A stretch of 36,686 nt of DNA from the IMG/VR virus record IMGVR_UViG_3300020455_000042, positions 1 to 36,686 of that record; one strand, 5' to 3'. The notes under the pieces were generated by a model. It made no database searches. It saw nothing but the letters and a program-made list of their open reading frames with translations, and was not told the DNA's origin. Every line of letters begins with the position of its first letter. The stretch's first letter is position 1. Below are positions 22,092 to 28,951 of this stretch, one piece after another. Both the position numbers and the translations under genes were made by a program. This DNA is from a virus.

Positions 22092-24643
22092 TGTCATTTA
22101 AAGATTTTAAAAATGGTTTGCAAAGTGCAAACGATTACTTAGACACAAAACATCACATAAGCGGAACACAAGCCGCTGGTACTGATGCTCTGCGTGGTGT
22201 AATAAGTGCAGAGTATAGTTTTACTCTCAGAGAACTATTATGTGGACTATTAGCGGGTAATGGTCTTAAACTGCCCAATGTACAAATTTGTCTACACAGT
22301 AACATTGGTGCATTACTTAATCTACCTAATCTACAAAGTGAACTTAACGATGCATTGAATGAACTTCAAGGTGAGTTAGAAAAATTTATGGATCACACAA
22401 AGTTTGACCAAGTGTTGGGCAGACTTAATGGTGTGTTAGCAGAAGCACAAAACGTTTCTAATATGATAAATTTTTGTAAAACACCAGTTGATCCTATTGC
22501 TATTCCTAACATGCTTGAACGTGCAATGGGTAGTTTCCTTGGTGCAGGTAAAGATATAACAGATAGTATAGGACAGATAGCAGATGCTGATATGTGTGCT
22601 TGTATTGATTCTAGTGGAGGTTTTAACACAAACATTTTCCAAGGAGGTCTGTTAGGAAACCTATCAAATAATATTAATAAAATTACAAGTGGTTCACTTG
22701 TAAAGACTGAACTAGATGCAATTCTCAATGATGTCAAAGGCATTGGAAATTCAATTAAAGGCCTAATTGCATTTGAAAATGATATAGGCGGTAGCTTCGC
22801 TAGAGGAGGCAGTCAATTTGCAACACCAGATCCAGGTTGTAATGCACAAATTGGTGTTATGCACAATGGAGCAAGTGGTGGCATTGCCGGTAATGCAAGA
22901 CTCACAAGTCAACTTAAAAGTTTATATGATAGACTAGGTGGTTATCCAGTACAATTTTCTAAAGGTTCAAGTACAGGACAGCCTGGAGTTGGTCATCAAT
23001 ATGATTCAAATGGTGACAGAGTATTTGGTGAAGAAGTAGTTGAATTCCCAAATATCTTTCACTTATTACTAGACCAAGAACTTTTAGATTTACTACAACA
23101 AGATGATAACCCACAGCCAAACGTAGACACACAAACTCCTGTCTATGATTATTGTGGTAATGTAATTGGATTTACTAAAAATCATCAACAGAGAGAAACA
23201 GAACAAAGTGCAGGATCTTTACCACAAGCACCAAATAGTCCAGGATACAATGCTGGAGGATTTACAACTGATACAAGTAATGTATCTGGAGGCGGCTCAA
23301 CTGTAAGTGGTACAACAATAATTAATAACTTTGCTGGCACAGGTAATACACTTTATGTAGTTGGAAGTGAAGCCGCACAAAATACATTGACTACTAATGA
23401 AAATGATATAGTTGTTAGAAGTGACATACTTACTGTATTCACTAGAAAAGATCCATCAAGTAATGCTACAGGAACTATAAACGATTATCAACAAGCTACT
23501 AGCACACTTTTAGAATTTTTAAACAACCTTAATGTTGAATCTGGTAGTGGATTAATTGTAAAAGATGCTGGAGTAAGCAGAGCAAGAAAAGTTGAACAAA
23601 CTGCTGGACAGATTAAAGTTACTAACGCAGATGGTGTTGGTGGCGACATTAAAATTGAACTAGAAGAAAATACTAGAATACCAGGTACAGCCGCAATTAA
23701 AATACCAGTAGGAACAACTGCACAGAGACCACAAACTGAAGTAGGCGAAGTAAGGTACAATAGTGATACACATAATATCGAAGCATACTTTGGTGATACT
23801 ACTAGTTGGAAGAGTTTGCTAACAACTTCTAGTGCTACAGGTATTAATGGCGGTGCAAATGTAGGATCTGGTAGCGGAATATTCAAAGATGTTAGTGGTG
23901 TTGATCTTAGATTTAGAAGTATTATTGGCGGTAATGGTATTACTGCTACACAAAATGCAGATGATATTACTTTAACAGATAGTATAACCGCAAGTAACTT
24001 AGGAACTGGTGCAGGCTTGTTTGGTGCAAGAACTGGTGATAATTTTGCATTTAAAAGTGTTACAAGCACAGACGGAACTGTACAATTTACTAGTAATACC
24101 AATACCGTAGACTTAACAAGTATGGGTGGGATACCAAGTGACCCATTACAAACTACTGATGGTAGTGCTACAATACTACAATTTAATGGTACTACTCCAG
24201 AACCTGCCGTAGGTAAAACATGGTTCTTTGAAATTAAAACATTAGGTGTAGCTACAACAGGTGAAAAGCAAGCATTTAAAATTGAAGGTTTGGTTACCAA
24301 TACAGGTGGTAATTACAGCCTAATAGGCACAAATATAAAAATAGATCTCCAAAAAAGTGGTACAGCAGATATTGGTGTAACTCCATGGGATAGCATGGCA
24401 AGTTATAACCAAGGTGACACAGTTGAATTTGAACTGAACACATACACTGCCAACAATGCAATTACAGGTGGATATCCTAATAACAACCTAGATCCTGCAC
24501 AGGATTCAACAAACTGGACACTAGCATACAGTGGTTGGAATGTTAGTGCAGAGATAATTGCAAACCAATTCCGTGTACGGGCTAAAGGTGCAACTGGAAA
24601 AACAGTTACCTGGAGTGCGGCAATCAGCTTTGTAGAAGCATAA
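22091..24643 (+). CDS. large virion protein, probably tail fibre/spike-associated (850 aa)
   Basis: The N-terminal 300 residues are helical with scattered cysteines (FTLRELLCGLLAGNG, CIDSSGGF, DPGCNAQIG) and look like an attachment domain. A proline/Gln-rich linker follows, then a long Gly/Thr/Asn-rich beta region (about 400-700) typical of fibres. The C-terminus holds PWDSMASYNQGDTV, then YTANNAIT and NWTLAYSGW, an arrangement reminiscent of CBM5/12-type carbohydrate-binding modules. It follows the PAAR gene without a gap. Cell-surface recognition is therefore likely but not proven. Confidence 0.7.
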   Translation: MSFKDFKNGLQSANDYLDTKHHISGTQAAGTDALRGVISAEYSFTLRELLCGLLAGNGLKLPNVQICLHSNIGALLNLPNLQSELNDALNELQGELEKFMDHTKFDQVLGRLNGVLAEAQNVSNMINFCKTPVDPIAIPNMLERAMGSFLGAGKDITDSIGQIADADMCACIDSSGGFNTNIFQGGLLGNLSNNINKITSGSLVKTELDAILNDVKGIGNSIKGLIAFENDIGGSFARGGSQFATPDPGCNAQIGVMHNGASGGIAGNARLTSQLKSLYDRLGGYPVQFSKGSSTGQPGVGHQYDSNGDRVFGEEVVEFPNIFHLLLDQELLDLLQQDDNPQPNVDTQTPVYDYCGNVIGFTKNHQQRETEQSAGSLPQAPNSPGYNAGGFTTDTSNVSGGGSTVSGTTIINNFAGTGNTLYVVGSEAAQNTLTTNENDIVVRSDILTVFTRKDPSSNATGTINDYQQATSTLLEFLNNLNVESGSGLIVKDAGVSRARKVEQTAGQIKVTNADGVGGDIKIELEENTRIPGTAAIKIPVGTTAQRPQTEVGEVRYNSDTHNIEAYFGDTTSWKSLLTTSSATGINGGANVGSGSGIFKDVSGVDLRFRSIIGGNGITATQNADDITLTDSITASNLGTGAGLFGARTGDNFAFKSVTSTDGTVQFTSNTNTVDLTSMGGIPSDPLQTTDGSATILQFNGTTPEPAVGKTWFFEIKTLGVATTGEKQAFKIEGLVTNTGGNYSLIGTNIKIDLQKSGTADIGVTPWDSMASYNQGDTVEFELNTYTANNAITGGYPNNNLDPAQDSTNWTLAYSGWNVSAEIIANQFRVRAKGATGKTVTWSAAISFVEA

Positions 24644-24646
24644 ATA
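24639..24646 (+). promoter_or_regulatory. late promoter word CATAAATA
   Basis: 7 of 8 match overlapping the stop of the large virion gene. No gene begins within 140 nt, so it may be coincidental or read into the gene at 24791. Confidence 0.3.
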
Positions 24647-24686
24647 CACTATCAAGTAAAAAAGTTAATTTTTTTATCTTTTTTGG

Positions 24687-24715
24687 TTGACAAGTAAGTC
24701 ATCTTGCCATACAAT
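24687..24715 (+). promoter_or_regulatory. sigma70-type promoter TTGACA-N17-TACAAT
   Basis: -35 TTGACA at 24687-24692, 17-bp spacer, -10 TACAAT at 24710-24715. Expected transcription start near 24722. It is recognisable by host RNA polymerase, so the gene at 24791 and followers are probably early. Upstream (24657-24675) is an A6/T7-rich stretch that may act as a weak terminator. Confidence 0.8.
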
Positions 24716-24729
24716 CTTACTATAGTAAG
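24716..24729 (+). promoter_or_regulatory. 14-bp perfect palindrome at the transcription start (operator-like)
   Basis: CTTACTATAGTAAG is its own reverse complement and begins immediately after the -10 box, covering the predicted start site. That is the usual location of a repressor operator. Remaining bases up to 24790 hold no gene I can support beyond an 11-codon ORF beginning at ATG 24731. Confidence 0.5.
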
Positions 24730-24790
24730 AATGAATGGAGAGATGTCATGGCACATCGAAGACTAACATAGGCAATAGAAAGGCAAAACA

Positions 24791-25081
24791 ATGAGGTCAA
24801 AAAATACTGGCGATGGTAGAAAAATCCTGGCAAAGGTTGAGGTCCCATTAAGCGTAGAAGATATAGCGACATTCGCTTTACGTTATCTAGACGAAATTAA
24901 TGATGACGATCCCAAAGACACCCTCATAAACGCAAACAAGCGAGAAATATTTAATATGGCAAAAACTGCTATATTTAAATGGGGAACACAAGAACCAAAA
25001 ACATATGTAGCTGAAAATATGAATGGGCATTTTGAACCAGTGCATAGAGTTGTACGAACAAAATTTCCGGAGTGTGATTAA
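24791..25081 (+). CDS. hypothetical protein (96 aa)
   Basis: Starts MRSKNTGDGRKILAKVEVPL; mixed alpha/beta with an acidic centre (YLDEINDDDPKDTLIN). No recognised domain, no membrane segment. It is the first gene after the strong sigma70-type promoter at 24687 and overlaps the next start by 1 nt, so it is probably an early gene made with the gene that follows. A weak AAAGGC site precedes the ATG. Confidence 0.65.
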   Translation: MRSKNTGDGRKILAKVEVPLSVEDIATFALRYLDEINDDDPKDTLINANKREIFNMAKTAIFKWGTQEPKTYVAENMNGHFEPVHRVVRTKFPECD

Positions 25082-25428
25082 TGGCTGACATAATAAATTT
25101 TGGTTTAGAAAGAGCAAAACGTAAAAGTGGTATGAAAGATACTGCCTTATTACAAGATATGATTGACCAAGGATATGATCCTTGTAGTCCTAAAGATATT
25201 CAAGATTATCAACAATGGAACACGTTTCAAAACATCATATACGATGATATAGACATAGGTCATAACTGGAGCGAAGAAGCATTGGATAGACTATTTGAAG
25301 ATATTAAGAATTTTGATCCAACTCAAAATATCACATATACTGTAGATGTTGATTTGGATGAAATCAAGGATTTGGTTGTAAGCACAGAAGACGACTTGGA
25401 TTATACAAGTCTTCTACCAGCCAAATAG
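25081..25428 (+). CDS. acidic hypothetical protein (115 aa)
   Basis: ATG overlaps the previous stop (TAATG). A basic N-terminal helix (GLERAKRKSGMK) precedes a strongly acidic remainder (DDIDIGHNWSEEALDRLFED and VDVDLDEIKDLV). Such charge could mimic DNA or bind a basic host protein, as several early phage proteins do, but this is only a possibility. No domain is recognised. Confidence 0.65.
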   Translation: MADIINFGLERAKRKSGMKDTALLQDMIDQGYDPCSPKDIQDYQQWNTFQNIIYDDIDIGHNWSEEALDRLFEDIKNFDPTQNITYTVDVDLDEIKDLVVSTEDDLDYTSLLPAK

Positions 25429-25459
25429 TAGTGTTAAACAAGTTTAATAGGAGATTAAA

Positions 25460-25924
25460 ATGAAAAACTTACTAACCGTGCTAACCGTAGTTTTTGGAGT
25501 AACAACTGCTCATGCAACAGAAACACAGGTAGTTTGTATTCCAACTGTAGCAAGTGTTACAGTAAATGGAGTATTAGATGTTAACGAATCAACAAAACTA
25601 ATGAACACAGCCCAAGCATCAGGTGAATTTGCACCATTGTTTGAGCCAAGTCCAAGGTTTAGAACTATTCAAAGTGGAGCCGAACCGCATCATACTTGGA
25701 TTGGTGTAGATGATTCGGATGAATTTACTCAGTATATTGCAGTTATGAATTTTCCTACCATGACATATACAAGAACTGCACATACTAAATTTTGGAACCC
25801 AGGTGACTCGGTTACTAAAAATTTAGCAGTACATTCTGTAACTAGTGCATGTGAAAAAAGAGCTGTAGGTAGTGACGGATCTGGTAAACTGATCTCATTG
25901 CCAAAAGTAAATATCCTTAACTAA
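25460..25924 (+). CDS. exported protein of unknown function (154 aa)
   Basis: The N-terminus MKNLLTVLTVVFGVTTAHAT is a textbook Sec signal peptide (Lys, hydrophobic core, AHA cleavage site), so the mature protein is predicted to be periplasmic. Two cysteines (VVCIP and SACEK) could form a disulfide. The body is beta-rich, with WIGVDDSDEFTQYI and MTYTRTAHTKFW. TAGGAG precedes the ATG. It is followed by a strong terminator. Phages use early exported proteins for exclusion or envelope changes; nothing in this one identifies its role. Confidence 0.7.
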   Translation: MKNLLTVLTVVFGVTTAHATETQVVCIPTVASVTVNGVLDVNESTKLMNTAQASGEFAPLFEPSPRFRTIQSGAEPHHTWIGVDDSDEFTQYIAVMNFPTMTYTRTAHTKFWNPGDSVTKNLAVHSVTSACEKRAVGSDGSGKLISLPKVNILN

Positions 25925-25941
25925 AGTAAAAAAAGATGAGA

Positions 25942-25966
25942 AAAAGACGCCTTTCTGGCGTCTTTT
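25942..25966 (+). terminator. Rho-independent terminator
   Basis: A 10-bp stem (AAAAGACGCC / GGCGTCTTTT) with a 5-nt loop (TTTCT) runs into T residues at 25961-25968. It ends the transcript of the exported-protein gene, and the next promoter begins directly after it. Confidence 0.9.
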
Positions 25967-25969
25967 TTG

Positions 25970-25998
25970 TTGACAGTATGACATCTTGGTGCTATACT
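25970..25998 (+). promoter_or_regulatory. sigma70-type promoter TTGACA-N17-TATACT
   Basis: -35 TTGACA at 25970-25975, 17-bp spacer, -10 TATACT at 25993-25998. A near-consensus strong promoter for the small genes from 26024. Its spacer shares CATCTTG, with nearly the same phase, with the promoter at 24687. Confidence 0.88.
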
Positions 25999-26023
25999 GT
26001 ATGTAGTTAATAAGGAGAAAGAC

Positions 26024-26344
26024 ATGGGAATGAACGTAACAGTGATCCACAAAGCATTTGAAGATGCACCAATCAAAGTAGCAGAAGTTGAAACAACACT
26101 TACTGATGTTGATGAAGCACTTGAATATGCTTATCGTTGGACAAACAACGTAATGGGCAGTTGGAGCCGACCTGAGAAGACTTTCTCAGATGGTGAAACA
26201 AACGGTGATTACAATCCAGCAGTAACAACACTTGCTCCACTACATAATGGAATGGGACTTCGGTCAACTAGCATGGGAGATCAAATGATAGTTGAAGGTA
26301 AAACTTACGAAGTTGCAATGCTTGGCTTTGAAGAGGTTGCTTAA
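26024..26344 (+). CDS. hypothetical protein (106 aa), probably early
   Basis: AAGGAGAAAGAC precedes ATG 26024, an excellent ribosome-binding site. The protein is acidic and alpha/beta, starting MGMNVTVIHKAFEDAPIKVA, with a WTNNVMGSWSRPEKTF stretch and LHNGMGLRSTSMGDQM. No membrane span. It is the first gene after a near-consensus promoter, so it should be abundantly expressed early. I recognise no family. Confidence 0.7.
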   Translation: MGMNVTVIHKAFEDAPIKVAEVETTLTDVDEALEYAYRWTNNVMGSWSRPEKTFSDGETNGDYNPAVTTLAPLHNGMGLRSTSMGDQMIVEGKTYEVAMLGFEEVA

Positions 26345-26511
26345 TGTTTGATGTATTTTCAGATAAAATTGGAACTGTCCGTAGTGCTTTGACTCTTGCT
26401 GATGCAGAGAAGAAAGCAAAAAAGGTTGCCAAAGATGTTGGCCCAGTTGCAATATTCAAAAGAGAAGATCCATTTACAGTTGTTAAATGGATATTTCCAA
26501 GGAGCAAATAA
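26344..26511 (+). CDS. small hypothetical protein (55 aa)
   Basis: ATG 26344 overlaps the previous stop (TAATG), and its own stop overlaps the next start in the same way. The product is basic and amphipathic (MFDVFSDKIGTVRSALTLAD, then EKKAKKVAKDV). No domain. The continuous chain of overlapping starts and stops supports translation. Confidence 0.6.
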   Translation: MFDVFSDKIGTVRSALTLADAEKKAKKVAKDVGPVAIFKREDPFTVVKWIFPRSK

Positions 26512-26696
26512 TGTTGGTTAGATTTATAAACAGAGGTTGGAAGACCGATGATGGAATGAAAGAAGTTGATGTCGTAGCAACTGAACTCAATGAGTTTACG
26601 AATGCTCCACAACTTAGAATATCAAATCCTTGGTGGACTGGTGATACATTGGTTTGCGAATGGAGTAACAACGAATGGGTCTGTGACCTAGACTAG
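26511..26696 (+). CDS. small hypothetical protein (61 aa), SH3-like composition
   Basis: I chose ATG 26511, preceded by AAGGAG 6 nt upstream, over an in-frame ATG at 26487. The product has short beta-type strands with many Trp (FINRGWKTDDGMKEVDVV and WSNNEWVCDL), compatible with a small barrel. Function unknown. Part of the overlapping early cluster. Confidence 0.6.
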   Translation: MLVRFINRGWKTDDGMKEVDVVATELNEFTNAPQLRISNPWWTGDTLVCEWSNNEWVCDLD

Positions 26697-26705
26697 GAGT
26701 CTAAA

Positions 26706-26882
26706 ATGAACGATATTATCCAAGATATTGAAATACTTGAAGGTGCAATAATTAACCTAACAGAAGGCGCAAGTGATGAAAAGCGAATGGCTATATATTC
26801 GCTTGAAAGTATGATTGCTGAAAAGAAAGCAGTAGTTGAGCAATTCGAAAAAGAACATGCTCCTAAAGAACTTGACATTTAG
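26706..26882 (+). CDS. small helical protein (58 aa)
   Basis: ATG 26706 with AGGAG about 6 nt upstream. The product is two charged helices (MNDIIQDIEILEGAIINL and SLESMIAEKKAVVEQFEKEH), likely a helical hairpin or coiled coil. The -35 box of the next promoter (TTGACA at 26872) lies inside its last codons. Function unknown. Confidence 0.6.
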   Translation: MNDIIQDIEILEGAIINLTEGASDEKRMAIYSLESMIAEKKAVVEQFEKEHAPKELDI

Positions 26883-26900
26883 GCTGGCAATAGCTATATT
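26872..26900 (+). promoter_or_regulatory. sigma70-type promoter TTGACA-N17-TATATT
   Basis: -35 TTGACA at 26872-26877 within the 3' end of the preceding gene, 17-bp spacer, -10 TATATT at 26895-26900. It would drive the gene at 26921, giving a leader of about 15 nt with AGGAGA. Confidence 0.82.
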
Positions 26901-26920
26901 ATATGTATAGGAGAATTGCT

Positions 26921-27145
26921 ATGGCTACTTATGAAGTTGAGAACATTTTTTATAATAATTACGGTGGTGTACAAACCAAAAGTTGTGATTTGTTTGCCAC
27001 AAAAAACCAAGCTCTAAAGCATATGAAAAATATTGCAAAACAAAGATATGGTTTAAAGCAAAGAGGAGAGATCAAAGATGGTGAAATTGCGTTCACAGAT
27101 GATTCAGGCAAAGTAAAAGAACGCATCATTTTTGGTCAATTATAA
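26921..27145 (+). CDS. hypothetical protein (74 aa), probably early
   Basis: ATG 26921 is preferred over 26903 because TAGGAGA sits before it and 26903 would lie at or ahead of the predicted transcription start. The product is MATYEVENIFYNNYGGVQTK followed by a basic helix (ALKHMKNIAKQRYGLKQ) and a beta hairpin (GEIAFTDDSGKVKERIIFG). It is compact and soluble. No family is recognised. Confidence 0.65.
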   Translation: MATYEVENIFYNNYGGVQTKSCDLFATKNQALKHMKNIAKQRYGLKQRGEIKDGEIAFTDDSGKVKERIIFGQL

Positions 27146-27175
27146 TTAAATAAAAAGAGTAAGTGAGGCAAAAAA

Positions 27176-27856
27176 ATGAAAAAAGCAGGAAAAATACTAG
27201 CCGTATTTTTTAATACAGTCGTGTTAACTATTTTTGGATTCGTTGGATTTATGGTGGTAGAAGATGGTCAAGCTGGATCAGTAACTACTATGAATGCACC
27301 AGGACCAAAAACTATTGAAACATTATACTCAAATGCAGAAACTGTTCAACTTATAAAAGTTGTGCAAGAATTACCCCCAAAACTTGTAAGCGAAGATAAT
27401 GAAGCAATTTGTATGGCTCTGAATATCTATTACGAAAGTCGTAGTGATAACCTAGCCGGACAATATGCAGTCGCTGATGTTGTCCTAAACAGAGTGCAGG
27501 ATGGCAGGTATCCAAATAGTGTTTGTGAAGTAGTTTATCAAGGTCCAGTTAGAGAAAGTTGGAAAACAAAACAAGATCCTGACTTGTCAGAAAGTGAAAG
27601 AGTATACAATCCTATTAGGAATATGTGTCAATTTAGTTGGTACTGTGATGGTAAAAGTGACGAACCCAGAGACGAAACAGGCTGGGCTCAAGCACAGTAT
27701 GTAGCTGGTGCTATTATGTATAGTGGAAAATACAGAGGCATAAGTGAAGGTGCAACACACTATCATGCAACATATGTAAAGCCTAAGTGGCGTTTTGATA
27801 GAGGTATGAACCATATAGGTCGTATTGGATCCCACATCTTTTATAGATGGGATTAA
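27176..27856 (+). CDS. SleB-type cell wall hydrolase (endolysin) with N-terminal signal anchor
   Basis: 226 residues. The first 35 (ILAVFFNTVVLTIFGFVGFM core after MKKAGK) form a signal sequence or signal-anchor, so export could use the host Sec machinery rather than a holin pore, as in SAR endolysins. The catalytic domain (about 80-226) matches the SleB/Hydrolase_2 family: CMALNIYYESRSD with the catalytic Glu, QYAVADVVLNRV, CQFSWYCDGK, and ATHYHATYVKPKW near the end. It cleaves peptidoglycan glycan strands for lysis. Unlike T4 gene e, it is not a T4-type lysozyme. Confidence 0.88.
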   Translation: MKKAGKILAVFFNTVVLTIFGFVGFMVVEDGQAGSVTTMNAPGPKTIETLYSNAETVQLIKVVQELPPKLVSEDNEAICMALNIYYESRSDNLAGQYAVADVVLNRVQDGRYPNSVCEVVYQGPVRESWKTKQDPDLSESERVYNPIRNMCQFSWYCDGKSDEPRDETGWAQAQYVAGAIMYSGKYRGISEGATHYHATYVKPKWRFDRGMNHIGRIGSHIFYRWD

Positions 27857-27867
27857 GCCTAAATTAG

Positions 27868-27875
27868 CATAAATA
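27868..27875 (+). promoter_or_regulatory. late promoter word CATAAATA, 5 nt before ATG 27881
   Basis: 7 of 8 match to TATAAATA. TAGTT separates it from the ATG and no Shine-Dalgarno sequence is present. Confidence 0.6.
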
Positions 27876-27880
27876 TAGTT

Positions 27881-28579
27881 ATGTTAATAAATGAAGTAAC
27901 AAAAACAGTGAGTGAGGGTCCTAACGATCCTCACATTTTTAAAGCAATATTCCTTGCAGGCGGACCAGGTTCCGGCAAGGGTTTTGTTGTGAAAAATCTT
28001 ATGGGTGGTGACTCTACTGGTTTACGAATTGTAAACAGTGATGATGTATATGAAAAACTGGCAAGTATAGCAAAGCCAGAGCCACTAGATCTTAAAGACC
28101 CAGAAGTGGTTGCAAGTCCACAAGGGCAGGAAGCCAGAGAAAAAGCAAAAAAGATAACCCAAATGAGACAAGGTAATTACTTGAATGGTAGGTTGGGATT
28201 AATAATCGATGGCACAGCCAAAGACGTAGAAAAAACAAGACGTCAGAAAGATGAGTTAGAATCATTGGGCTATGATACTATGATGGTATTTGTTAATACT
28301 AACTTAGATATGGCTCAAGAAAGAAATAAACAGCGAGACCGTCAATTACCAGACGAAATGGTAATGAAGATGTGGCATGCTGTTCAGGATAATTTAATGA
28401 AGTTCCAACAAGTATTTGGTAACCAAAATTTCTACTTAGTAGATAATAGTGGCGGGTTGGAAGATCCAAGTCGCAAGGAAAATTTTGAGGTAGTAGAAAG
28501 AGCAGTTAAAAGGTTTATAACAACGCCACCTCGTAAACCACAAGCAAAATCCTGGCTAGCGGATCAACTTCCGCAATAA
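27881..28579 (+). CDS. zeta-toxin-like P-loop kinase (232 aa), possibly packaged
   Basis: FLAGGPGSGKGFVVKNL (about residues 25-41) is a Walker A of the zeta-toxin/nucleotide-kinase type. IVNSDDVYEKL (about 50-60) gives the following acidic pocket, LGLIIDGTAKD (about 105-115) resembles a Walker B, and ERNKQRDRQLPDEMV (about 147-161) supplies the lid arginines. Relatives phosphorylate UDP-GlcNAc, nucleosides or RNA ends; the substrate cannot be fixed here. The N-terminus MLINEVTK resembles a capsid-targeting leader with INE as the possible cleavage site. Transcribed from a late promoter word exactly 5 nt before the ATG. Confidence 0.72.
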   Translation: MLINEVTKTVSEGPNDPHIFKAIFLAGGPGSGKGFVVKNLMGGDSTGLRIVNSDDVYEKLASIAKPEPLDLKDPEVVASPQGQEAREKAKKITQMRQGNYLNGRLGLIIDGTAKDVEKTRRQKDELESLGYDTMMVFVNTNLDMAQERNKQRDRQLPDEMVMKMWHAVQDNLMKFQQVFGNQNFYLVDNSGGLEDPSRKENFEVVERAVKRFITTPPRKPQAKSWLADQLPQ

Positions 28580-28582
28580 ATA
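28575..28582 (+). promoter_or_regulatory. late promoter word AATAAATA
   Basis: 7 of 8 match spanning the stop of the kinase gene, 21 nt before ATG 28604, with AAAGGA between. Confidence 0.5.
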
Positions 28583-28603
28583 TGTAATAGTAAAGGATTT
28601 GCG

Positions 28604-28951
28604 ATGTATACATATCAATGCAATACGATTAGAGTGATAGACGGAAACACAGTAGATGCAAGTATCGATTTAGGCTTTAATGTGACTATCAGACAAAGAA
28701 TTAAGTTGTATGGTGTGAATGTAGGTGACATCAGAAGTAGTGATGACACAGTGAGACAACAAGCAATCGCTAGTAAGCAGAAGTTAACAGAACTATTAGG
28801 CAATGAGTTTGTGTGTGAGACAATAGTAAACAAAAGAGGCAAAGCAGGTCGTGTAATGGGAAAACTTAGTACCATTGGGACCGACGGAAGCAAAGTCGAT
28901 GTCAACCAGCAATTAATTAATCAAGGTTTTGCTGAACGTTTTGGAGAATAA
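28604..28951 (+). CDS. SNase-like (thermonuclease-fold) protein with altered active site (115 aa)
   Basis: The OB-fold nuclease pattern is clear: CNTIRVIDGNTVDASIDLGF, then RQRIKLYGVNVGD, RQQAIASKQKLTELLG and KAGRVMGKLS. The usual RLxGIDTPE metal and catalytic segment reads LYGVNVGD here, so the Asp is Asn and the Glu is Asp, while the two arginines (RQR and GRVM) remain. It may be a weak nuclease or a nucleic-acid-binding derivative. Late promoter word and AAAGGA precede the ATG. The stop is joined to the next gene (TAAATG). Confidence 0.75.
   Translation: MYTYQCNTIRVIDGNTVDASIDLGFNVTIRQRIKLYGVNVGDIRSSDDTVRQQAIASKQKLTELLGNEFVCETIVNKRGKAGRVMGKLSTIGTDGSKVDVNQQLINQGFAERFGE

Noticed and set aside
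23488-24300. 270-codon minus-strand frame
   Set aside because: Opposite to the 850-aa virion gene; low-complexity Val/Pro/Leu composition is the mirror of its Gly/Thr/Asn repeats. No ribosome-binding site.
24657-24675. A6/T7 hairpin as terminator after the large virion gene
   Set aside because: Pairs only A with T, too weak to claim; mentioned as a possibility only.
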